The notes below the pieces were generated by a model. The model did no database searches, had not been told where the DNA came from, and saw only the letters and a list, made by a program, of their open reading frames with translations. From NCBI RefSeq assembly GCF_020360975.1, contig NW_025408667.1:10292001-10356000 (forward strand): 64,000 nt of DNA, written 5' to 3'. Below are positions 14,228 through 23,213 of the stretch, one piece after another (the first letter of the stretch is position 1; every line of letters begins with the position of its first letter). Both the position numbers and the translations under genes were made by a program. This DNA is from Hirsutella rhossiliensis (Eukaryota; Ascomycota; Sordariomycetes; Hypocreales; Ophiocordycipitaceae).

Positions 14228-14677
14228 TATAATAACTAGTATTATTCCTAAGGGATAAACTTATCGAGGGGTTTATATTAGTAGATATAATAGGGCGTGG
14301 TCTAAGTAATAATAAGTATATTACGTTAGTAATAAGTTAGAGGTTATAGACTATAGACTATAACTAAGTAATTAAAATTAAAGATAGAATTATAATAAAG
14401 ATCTATATTAAAAGCTAGAGAGCTATTTATTTAAAGGAGTAAAAGTAGGTAGCTATATATACCTATAGAGACTATCCTTAGATTATAGGCCTAGCTATAA
14501 TCCCTAACGTTAGATTATATAGAGCGTAGTAATCCTATTAATCCTAGATTACTTAGATCTCTACGATCCCCTCGATCCTATATCTATTAAATAGTCGTGC
14601 CGACTATTTATCTATTAAACTATATTATATGCTTAACGCGGTCGACCGTTAGCGGCCTAGTAGCCGTAGTCGTAATA
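14228..14677 (-). repeat. 5-prime LTR of copy B (450 bp)
   Basis: It has the same length as 6,828-7,277 and the same U3 variant. Its left end reads TATAATA and its right end CGTAATA. Confidence 0.92.
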
Positions 14678-14682
14678 GATAT
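14678..14682. repeat. right target-site duplication of copy B (GATAT)
   Basis: This exact copy of 6,823-6,827 confirms copy B as one intact insertion. Confidence 0.9.
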
Positions 14683-15996
14683 AAGAAAGGTGCCTTTTAT
14701 AGTAGCTAGAAGGTATAGGAATTCTATTCCTCCTAGGCTTATAACTCTTATATAGAGAGATATAAGAAGTATATAAAAATATATAAAGGTAAAATTAGAA
14801 GTAAGGGGTTAGATAGGTAGGGCAGAGATATTTAATTCTTATAAGGGCAGTAATTATAGTAGGGGAGTAATTATTATATTACCTTAATTATCCTTCTTTC
14901 CTCTATCTAACGCCCCTCTTTATACCTATCTAGTATCTCGATTAATAAAGAAGATCTTACTTAAAGAAGCTACTAATATACTCTTAACTACCGAGCTTTT
15001 TACTAGTTTTCCCCCTCTATTCTAGCCGTTGCTAGTATATCCGTCTTATCTCTCGCTACCTCTATAGGAAGCTATCGCTACTTTTGCTTCCCCTCTTACC
15101 CCTACCCTCTTCTCTATACCTCTTTTTAGCTTCTTCTTTAAAACCTATTTTTTAGCTTCCTAGGTCCCTCGTGCTAAGGGAGATCTCTAAGAACTACGAA
15201 ATTAGGCTATGCTTCGCGACACCTATAGTATAGAGTATAAGAATCACGACTAATAATATAACTATATTACTATATATATATATATAATAAAGAGCGACCG
15301 AGGTTTTTATTATTACGCGGCTTTAAAAGTCTTTAATTAGATACGTTTAAGCTTATTTATATACGCCTATAAGCTAGTCTCTTAATTAGTATTAGAATAA
15401 GCCCTCCTCTCGTTAAACTCTTTATAAGTTAAACGCGTTAATATATATACCCTCTTTCTTAAGTAATACGATTATATACTTATTTAAAAGATATTAGTCG
15501 AAAAATAACGTCTAGATATATTAATATAGCTTAAAGGTAATCTCTATTTAAATATATATTATAACGTTATATCGAGAATGAAAGCGTTATAGTATAGCTA
15601 GAGAAATAGATATATTATACTTATCGTAAAGTAATTAAATAACTTAATTACGATTACTTCTATTATAAGTATAGGCTTTAATCTCTATATAGTATAGATT
15701 AAGGTTAATTGCTAAGCGACCTATAGTTATTAGTAAATATAAAAGGAAGTTAAAAGATTTTCTTTAATTTAATAAGTATAGATATTTATATATATTTACT
15801 TAGTAATATACTATAATATAAAGTAATATACTTAATATATTAAACGTTATTATTACTATATATATTATAAGTTAAAGAACGTATATATCTTTTATTATTA
15901 GTCTATATACTTAATCGTATATTTAAAAATAAATAAAAAAACTAAATTAAATAAAGTAATTAAAAGAAAATTAAAACGTTCGCCCTTATTCCTCCC
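14683..15996. other. RIPped DNA without a recognised gene
   Basis: Depletion of CpA and TpG continues, but a few TGC/GCA triplets remain, for example near 14,688, 15,030 and 15,083. A TA-repeat tract lies at about 15,273-15,288. Composition shifts near 15,230, which may mark a junction between two old repeats. I see no domain, LTR or RNA gene. Confidence 0.6.
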
Positions 15997-16760
15997 TTAA
16001 TTAAACTTATCGTTAGAGTTAATAGCGTCGTAGAGCGTATTAGCTAGCTTCCTAACTATTTCCTTAGGAATATCTATAAACGCAGCCGTAATCTTCCTAC
16101 TATTTACGAGCCTACCCTTATCCTTATAAACTCTTTTAGTCCTAGGCGTACTTGGGCTAGCGATAGTAGCCCCGGCCTTACGCTTAGGTAGGGTTTCGAT
16201 TCGCTCTATTCTTAACTATATTAGCACGTATTAATTTATATTAAAGAGTATTTTGCCTACCGGGCGCGAGGGAGTAGCTACGCGCGTTGCTACCGTAGTA
16301 ATAGTTTATATAGCTATCGGATATAGCTAAAAGAATAATATAGGAAGTATACGGGCTATTGCCCTTATAATACTAGTCGCACGCGTCCGCACCGGTAAGT
16401 TTAGCGCCGTATATCTACTTAATAATAGAATTAGCGGGCTAGAGGTAGGAAACCTTTAGTTCGACCTTAATCTAGTTCGGACCGACCTACTTAATACGGG
16501 TCTTAATAATACGCTTAGGCTAAGAGGTAAACTAGTTAATACGTATTAAATCTTAAGGAAACGTTAACTTATATCGACGGGCTCGTTTATAGGGCTAATA
16601 ACTACCTAAGCTTTAGCCGATATAGTACTACCGATCTTATACTAGAGCCGAACTATTATATTCTCGTCCGTTTTCTCTCTAGCTATAGCTTCCTTAAAGT
16701 TTAAGAGCTATACTTATCCGATCTTATTAGGTAGTTCGTTAATAAGTCTAGATATAATAA
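15997..16760 (-). pseudogene. unidentified RIPped coding remnant
   Basis: On the minus strand one frame can be followed for about 250 codons, ending at a TAA at 15,997-15,999. Its stops are nearly all of the kind RIP makes from Gln, Trp or Arg codons. The C-terminal part (16,000-16,200) is basic, with Lys/Arg clusters and Ser/Thr/Pro, and ends in an acidic tail rich in Asp and Asn. I do not recognise the family. It could be a protein of another transposon or a RIPped host gene. The start is not visible. Confidence 0.4.
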
Positions 16761-17205
16761 TTTAGTAATATATTATAGTAAACTAAAGTTAATTAATCGT
16801 ATAAATATATATATATAAGCGTACTAATAAGTAATAGTTAGTATATTATCGTTTTAGAGCGTTTAGGAAGGAGTAATAGGGAAAACTTACGATATAATAG
16901 TAATAGTAAAGAGATAAAAAGAAGAGAAGCGATAGGGAACGTACGCGGGGTAATTAATTTTTTTTTCCTATTAAATTATACGTAATTAGCCGTAAATATA
17001 CGCGGGGCATTTCCTTAAATCTTTCGCGTACGCGCTTTTATATAGCTAATAAGGAATATATATAAGGTAATTATTATTTTTCTTTTTCGGGCGCGTTACT
17101 ATATAACTATACGCTTACGTATTTATCTATTTAGGTACGTATCTATAATTAATATAACGAAGTATAATATAGCTATAGACCCGGGCGTATACGTAGACGA
17201 AAAAA
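16761..17205. other. RIPped DNA up to the left edge of the spared pocket
   Basis: No gene is seen. RIPped composition ends within a few bases of 17,206: upstream there is practically no CpA or TpG, downstream both are frequent. Confidence 0.7.
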
Positions 17206-17229
17206 ATCCAAAAATACGTTTTGACTCTA

Positions 17230-18010
17230 ACTCACCTACAGGCCGCCGTAGGCGTGGCACGGGTAGATGCAGCTAAGCGCCCATGTTCCGGATACCATTG
17301 CGTGACCCGTGGTGCCGGCAAACGGGACTTGGCCAGGTATGGGCTATGGATAACAAATCTATCGCGTTCGCAGACTATGCAAGGACAGGGGTCCTAACTC
17401 GAATCATGTGCTAAGGTAATGCTAGCGACTAATCTATGGCAACTAGCTGGCTTAGCTAACGGTGCCTAGGGTGTCCGTACTGTGTATGATATCGCTTGGA
17501 ACGCAGGCGCTAAACTATGGGAAGACTCCCCAGCCGCTATTATGGGGGACTTCAATGGATATGACGGGCCGCCGTATCTACGACTAATGAGGGCAAAGAA
17601 ATCTCGCCTATCCTCCTAGTCACGTGATGTTCCAGTAGGCAATAAGAGCTACACCTGCACGCAGTTCCCCCTAATCATGGCGTTTACTATTACAATTTAT
17701 AAACGGTCTTATGAGTTACCTCGCCGTAAGGCTTACTTTAACACGCCTTTCCATCGTCAGAGCCTCTATAGCCAGACACCCGCAGAAGGTTTATACGCCT
17801 AAGTTTCCTACGTACTGCGTTACGGCTCACTGTGAGGCGGAGATGAAGATGCGTCTCGCTGACCAACAACGCCATCAGGCCCAACAGATGATCGATCCTC
17901 CATATCCACCACACTATCTCGAACAAACGAGGTCTTCCTCTGAGCTACAGGGAAATGGGAGGTTCAATATATGTCACGATGCCAGTGTAGGGCGTCTAGG
18001 AAAAGAGGCG
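17230..18010 (+). pseudogene. decayed PIF1-like DNA helicase, C-terminal part
   Basis: Reading the plus strand and allowing frame changes, the C-terminal section of a fungal PIF1-like helicase can be followed. A segment resembling the family stretch before Thr-Asn-Leu-Trp is at about 17,400-17,440, a Gly-Tyr-x-Gly-Pro stretch at about 17,555-17,580, a Thr-Gln-Phe-Pro-Leu segment leading to the helicase motif near Ile-Thr-x-x-Lys-Ser at about 17,660-17,710, and a Met-Arg-Leu-Ala-Asp-x-Gln-Arg tail at about 17,848-17,890. Stops at 17,395-17,397, 17,467-17,469 and 17,617-17,619 plus frame shifts break it. Normal CpA/TpG content shows ordinary decay, not RIP. The 112-residue open frame at 17,711-18,049 is its tail, not a separate gene. 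The walker region is absent. Such fragments are common in fungi, partly derived from Helitrons. Confidence 0.6.
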
Positions 18011-18258
18011 TTGTTGCGCGAAGAAGAGAGGAGACCAGCTAGGGGGTGAGGGACTCCTGACTATCAGTTAACCCCCTTGCTTCAGGTTTGACGTAGTTTA
18101 CACAGCTAGTTATCCGCCAGAGACAAAAAGGTGTTATACAATAGGTATCCATTTAGGAAGTTGAATTATCGGTATACGTCGTCTGTCCCTCAGGTTGGAT
18201 ATTCAGCCGTTGAATCTCTTGCACTGGCGATTTAATGGGTGTTTAAAGTATTTTTGCG

Positions 18259-18725
18259 TTATCTAATTAATCTAACCCCCAAGTATCCGAAGGTTTTGGT
18301 ATCCGGCTTTATTACTGACTTGTCAACGTCGTGTGCTTTAGTTATGCCGGCGCTATCGTCGAGTTGTTTGATGTCTTGTAGGTTGAACACTTGATGCTCC
18401 GTATCGCTCGCGTACTCAGGATCTAGCCGGGGCGAGCAAAACGGACGGCAAGCTTTCCGGCGGGCCGAACTGGCTCATTTCCGAGTAAGGATGTAACGCC
18501 AAGGCCTGCAAGTAAATCCTACAAACCCCCATGAGAGGTTCCGCCCAGGAGTTTCTTAAGCTTGGGCTGTAATTCTCCATTCAAACACAAACGACTTCCC
18601 AGCAGCCCTTCCCCGCATTCATCGGATTGCGGACGCGAGAGTTCAGGTGCACCAGGTAGATCAACGGGTATAGGTGCGGCAAGTCCACTGCTGGCCAAGC
18701 ATACAGCGATGACAGCAAGCTTCAT
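18259..18725 (-). CDS. small secreted cysteine protein, two-exon model (candidate effector)
   Basis: The start at 18,725 opens with MKLAVIAVCLASSGLAAP, a typical signal peptide with a likely cleavage after the Ala-rich end. A longer in-frame start at 18,782 would bury this signal. Read without splicing the product is 68 residues (18,519-18,725). A 53-nt intron at 18,470-18,522 (GTAGGA donor, CTTAC branch-like site, CAG acceptor) joins it in frame to an open stretch ending at a TAA at 18,259-18,261. That gives about 137 residues: exon 1 18,523-18,725, exon 2 18,259-18,469. Exon 1 supplies two cysteines and exon 2 two more, which favours the spliced form with two disulphides. The C-terminal third is Asp/Lys-rich. 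No known domain is recognised. CpA and TpG are normal, so RIP has not hit it. It is a secreted protein of unknown role, possibly a host-interaction effector. Confidence 0.68.
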
Positions 18726-18860
18726 ATCTGCGATGACACCAAAAATGAGAATATGAGATGTTGAAGTTTGTGAGGGAGGCAAAGGATGTTATGTGGATAA
18801 CTGATGGTTTGATGGAGGCAGTGAAGAAGTGTGAACAGAGCAGGATGGTGGGTTAAACCC

Positions 18861-18872
18861 CTGTATATATAA
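18861..18872 (-). promoter_or_regulatory. TATA box of the secreted protein gene
   Basis: The minus strand reads TTATATATACAG about 140 bp upstream of the start codon. A pyrimidine-rich leader with CTTCTTCACTGCC-type sequence follows, as in many fungal genes with sharp transcription starts. Confidence 0.5.
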
Positions 18873-20040
18873 CCTACTGGTAGAAGCTGTTGCTAACGGA
18901 ACGCTGTGTTTGTTATGAATGAGTTAAGATAATATGTCGCCTTTTGAGGGCGCAACTATAGGAATGTTGCTCTATAGTATGCCGATTGCGAATTTAGGGC
19001 CAGCGTAAACGGGGAAATCGTTTTAGTGTAGCCGGGCATATCCACTAAAGCATTAGTGGAATGCGTACTTGAACACGAAGTAAGGAACGATCTCTTGTCT
19101 GGTACTAGTCACTGGACATAGCTTATACATGCTTCATGATTATAATGGTCTAGACTTTAACAACAGTAATTAATGGAAAATTAATAAGTACTCAGGATAA
19201 GTGGAACACGATATCCGAGCAGTAGATATTAGAGTATAAGACCATGTTATCCAATTTTACACCTTGCCTGGCGGTATGTTGCTTATATGCAGTAGCTGCA
19301 TACAGTTAGGTGCACATATTGGTTTACTAGTTGGCTATTTTCCAGCAAATCGCGGTCCAGCTCACATCCAAGCGACTGACTCCCTATTAAGCCCTTTTCA
19401 GGCAGTAGAGAAAGCTGACAAGTAGGAGGCGGGCCTAAGAAGGAATGCCAACCTGGCGCCAAAATAGGCTCTCAGCGTAATATATGTTCATCTTATGTAA
19501 GGAATGACACGCAAATTATGACTTGCGAGCAAGTTTCTGCTTTAGCTCTAAAGCATCGAGATACTGTGAATGTCGTGCGTAAGTGCCCAAAAGTGACTTG
19601 ATCAAAGTGCGCCTCCAGGTGGATGGCAACAACTGCAGAACCCTACCGGCGACGACGCAGATAGTTTGGCTGAAGAATAAAGGCAGGAACTGAAGTACTA
19701 GGATTGCTCATCACTCACAGTAAGTAAAGGCTAAGAGCAAAAGAACAGAGTAAGGGGCTGCGACCGCAGGACCATCACGGGAGTGACACCTAAGAGAGGA
19801 ATAAGCGTAGATCATAAGCGACATGAATACAGGTTAAGTCTAGAAAGCGCTGTTCAGCCTACCGGATCGAGAGGGAGGTGCCGCCGCCTTAGGTGGGCTC
19901 GACAGCGAGGGCCAACGGCGGCTCAGAGGTATAGTGTACCTAGACGACAGAAATAGCGGGAAGCAAAAGGTAGGCGCAGCCGACCTATAGCGCCAGGCGC
20001 GCACTAGGGCAGATAACCAGGCCCTTCTACTCTCCGACTT
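18873..20040. other. RIP-spared DNA without a recognised gene
   Basis: Normal CpA/TpG content, no long open frame and no recognisable RNA. A perfect 8-bp inverted repeat sits at 19,041-19,060. The change to RIPped composition occurs at about 20,035-20,045. Confidence 0.6.
19041..19060. repeat. short perfect inverted repeat
   Basis: TCCACTAA and TTAGTGGA are separated by four bases. It could form a small hairpin; no function is evident. Confidence 0.4.
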
Positions 20041-20275
20041 ATATGCGTCGTTTTAAATCTTATAAACTAATTTACGAAAGTCCGTTTCTTAATACCTCTA
20101 AGACGGACGCTATAGACCCGTTAGGCGGTCTAATATAAGCTCTTAAAATAGCCGGCCTCCCGCCTAATCTCGAGCTCTCTCTTCTTAACTTTTCCCCGTT
20201 AACTTACCCGCGCGCGTCTTACCTAGTTACCCCTTTACTATAGCCCCGCGTGCTCCTCTATAATATCGCTAGGAC

Positions 20276-22740
20276 GGCTACGTAACTTACTATACCGACT
20301 TCCTAAAGAGATTTACTTAATAGGAGAACGAGAAGTAGATAATTCGTAAGCCGGACGCCCTAAGCGCTAAGCAACGTATAGCTCTACGTAAGCAGCTAAA
20401 GGATATATAATTCCTTAAACCGGACTACGCCGACGGTACTAAGATTAATATTGCTTATATTCTACGGAAATAGAAGATATATAATTCCTTATACCGAGAA
20501 AGAGAGTATTTATACGCTAACGAATAGCTAGGTACTATAACGCTACCGAAACCGGATACTAGATAGAGGTAATTAAGAAACTTAATCGACTAATAGCTAT
20601 AGACTTCCTCGACTACCTCTATAAAAGATAGAAGATTACGTCTAAGGGTATATCGTAGGAATATTAGCGTTAGTATAAGTAGCTATATAGTAGCGTAACG
20701 GGTTAGTACTTTAATAGGAATAATAATAAAGAGGTATAAAAGGTATATTATCGGTCTTACTATCTACGTCTATATTAACTTCTAATAATAGTAATTCTTT
20801 AGTAGTATAATACTATTTTAGTTTCGAAATAGGGGCTTCGACCCCCTAATATCGATAGAAAACTAGTTCTTAGCACCGACGATCTCTTAGTTCTATAGAC
20901 CTTTAACTTTACTTACGATAAAGGCGTCTTTACTTCCGAGCGGTATTAAGTCTAGCTCTCGGGCTACTACCTCCTCCTTGCTTTTACTAGCGCTCGGCCC
21001 GCGGAGATTATTAATAATAAAAAAAAGAAGCTAAAGGACGGAATATATAAAGATCTCTATAGTCGCTAGGCCGTAAGTATTAAGGACCCGGACGAGGATA
21101 GCGATAAGCCTCTTAATAACGACTCTCGTCTACTAGAAGATATACTTTACTAAGATACCGTTAGTCGTAGACGACCTAAATTACTTTACTATAAAGATAT
21201 CGCCTTATTAATCGTTCGTTATCCGGAAACTAATATCGATATTCTAACTATAGCGGTTAAGTTTATTTATTATAAAGGAGTAGATAGGAAGCTTAAGCCG
21301 TCCGTGCTAATCCGCTTATCCTTAAACCCTCCTTACTAGGCTAATACTAATATATATAAAACTATTTTCTTCTTTACTAGTACGAGAAGACTTATATTTT
21401 ATATTATTACGGTTATTATAAGTCTTACTATTAGCGACTAGGCCTTTAATGCCCTAAGCTTAATAACTATATTAAGCGTCTTTTAGCTTCGAAACTATAG
21501 GCTAGGCCTATATACGCCGCTCTAGTAGAAAGAGGAGTAGTTAAAGCGGCCTATATTCCGCGGCTTTAATAGCTTAACCGTTTCCTAAGAGAAGCCTCTT
21601 CCTTACTATAAGCTAAACGATAATATAGAGCGATAGACTCTCGATATAGGATTTAAAAAGGCACTTAAGCTAAAAGTATTCTATAAAGGAGCCGCTAACG
21701 CCGCTAATAGTAAGCTTCTTAATACCCTAATATAAGCGGGAAGAATTACTTATATAAAATTCTATAGGGAATACGTCTAATACTATTCGCGATTAAATAA
21801 TACGCTACGATCCGAGATAAGTAACTTTTAATAGTATATATATTAACGAAAAAGTCGAGTTTTATCTTAAAAAAGTTATCGCTAATAAGCCGACTAAAGA
21901 TTATTTAATCGACTTATTTACGTATATAAGCCTAACGCGTAATCTATAAGCGAGGTAAGATATAGTGCCTAATAAAGTCTAGTAGGATCTACCCCTTAAT
22001 CCTAAAGTACTAGTACTAGAAGAGCGAAGGGAGTAGCTTAAGAAGGGTAGATACTATATTTAAGGCTCCGAATATAAAGAGGGGATATAATAACTTATAA
22101 CGATAATTCGGACTAAGCAGGCGTAGTATAAGAAGGCTCTCTAACGATAATACTAATAGTACTACTTTTATTATTGCCCTACGTAGGAAATTAAGCGGTA
22201 GCTTACTAAAGATAGCTAAGATAATAGTAAGGATACTTATATAGCCTTAGTTATTAACCTATATATACTAGAGCGCGCGCGACTTATAGAATTGCTTTAC
22301 TAATAACTAGATAATCTAGGCTTTAATAACTTCTCCCGGCTATATATTAAGGCCGCTAAGCTTATAGTAGCTCTTAATAGTAAATAGGAAATAGTTAAAC
22401 GGAGGCGTATATATAGTATACCTTAGACTAGTATTTCCGCCCTTATAAAGGAGTTACTAGAACTCGAAAATTTTCCGCTTCTTATAAGGAAGATATAGTA
22501 TCCGCGTTATATTAGCGATAAAGCAATATCCGTTAAAGAGAGAGCTTTCTCTTACTACCGGCCGGCTATAATAAATAACTACTTTAACCGCGAGTACTTA
22601 AAAACTATAGAAGAAATAAAGCGGGATAGCTTTATTATATATAAGTACCTAGAATATAAGTAAGCGGATCTAAAGTTAAAGAGCCTTAACTATTTTCGGA
22701 ATTATATTATAAGGGTCTATAGTATCATACTATAGCTATC
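20276..22740 (+). pseudogene. DUF3435 tyrosine recombinase, Starship captain-like, RIPped
   Basis: Captains are tyrosine recombinases that cut and insert the whole Starship. The N-terminal core-binding part is legible from 20,276 (around Thr-Asp-Phe-Leu-Lys). The first catalytic arginine lies in Ser-Ala-Arg-Pro-Ala-Glu at about 20,989-21,006, where the family has Gly-Ala-Arg-Pro. The His-x-x-Arg box is at 21,806-21,817, with His (CAC) changed to Tyr (TAC). The C-terminal Cys-Pro-x-Cys finger-like block starts at 22,499 with both cysteines now Tyr, followed by the family's Tyr-x-Arg-Pro-Ala and Phe-Arg-Asn segments to about 22,720. Three frame changes (near 20,560 and between 21,000 and 21,800) may be introns or indels. 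The true start is unclear; an ATG at 20,043 is in another frame. The gene is dead. Confidence 0.82.
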
Positions 22741-23213
22741 GTAATTACAAGTAGTAGGTCTAGTTATAATTTATATTCTAGCTTTTAGATTCCCTTTATT
22801 ATTTAATCTTATAGATATCCTATTACTATTTATATATTTATACCTCTTTATTTAGTTAATTATAACGGAAAGCACTTTAAGTAGATAGTATAGGCCCTAC
22901 TTAGCTACGGACCTTAAAATAGAGCAGCTTATAAAGACTCGCGTCTAAATATAGGAGAGCGCGGTATATATACGTTAAATCGCGAGCTACTATCTATAAT
23001 TACGAAGGCCTATATATCTCTAGTCTCTTAGTCTTCCTACCGGTCTCCTTCTTATTCCTTATTTTAACCGCTTCCGCGACCGACCTAAGGATATATTATA
23101 CTATAATTATATGACTCCTATCCTCTATAACCTTATAGAAAAAGTTCTTTATATTAAAGCTAATTACGATCCCTATTTCTATATATAATTCTATTTCGTA
23201 ACTTAATTATTAA
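22741..23213. other. intergenic RIPped DNA between captain and NLR
   Basis: The captain (plus) and NLR (minus) are convergent and their 3-prime ends face each other here. No other feature is seen. Confidence 0.5.

Larger units (their letters stand above)
6828..14677 (-). mobile_element. Ty3/Gypsy chromovirus, copy B, complete, RIPped
   Basis: This is a full-length element of 7,850 bp on the minus strand: 5-prime LTR 14,228-14,677, interior 7,278-14,227, 3-prime LTR 6,828-7,277, flanked by perfect GATAT duplications at 6,823-6,827 and 14,678-14,682. The interior matches copies A and C along its length. The two LTRs are the same length and differ mainly by C/T and G/A transitions, so much of their divergence is RIP and cannot be used as a clock for insertion age. 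All reading frames are closed. Confidence 0.95.

Noticed and set aside
15273..15288. TA-repeat tract as a replication origin or regulatory element
   Set aside because: RIP turns CA/TG-rich microsatellites into TA repeats, so a mutated microsatellite is the simpler explanation.
1..17205. Interpretation as a centromere or telomere
   Set aside because: No telomere repeats are seen. The DNA resolves into individual retrotransposons with duplications and single-copy pockets, so a centromere is possible but not shown by the sequence.
17738..17926. 62-residue open frame on the minus strand
   Set aside because: It is the antisense of the decayed PIF1-like helicase.
18562..18756. 64-residue open frame on the plus strand
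   Set aside because: It is the antisense of the secreted protein gene, which has signal peptide and TATA support on the minus strand.
20043..20275. ATG at 20,043 as the captain start
   Set aside because: It is in another frame than the recognisable captain sequence from 20,276 and resembles no DUF3435 N-terminus. An intron could reconcile them but is not visible.
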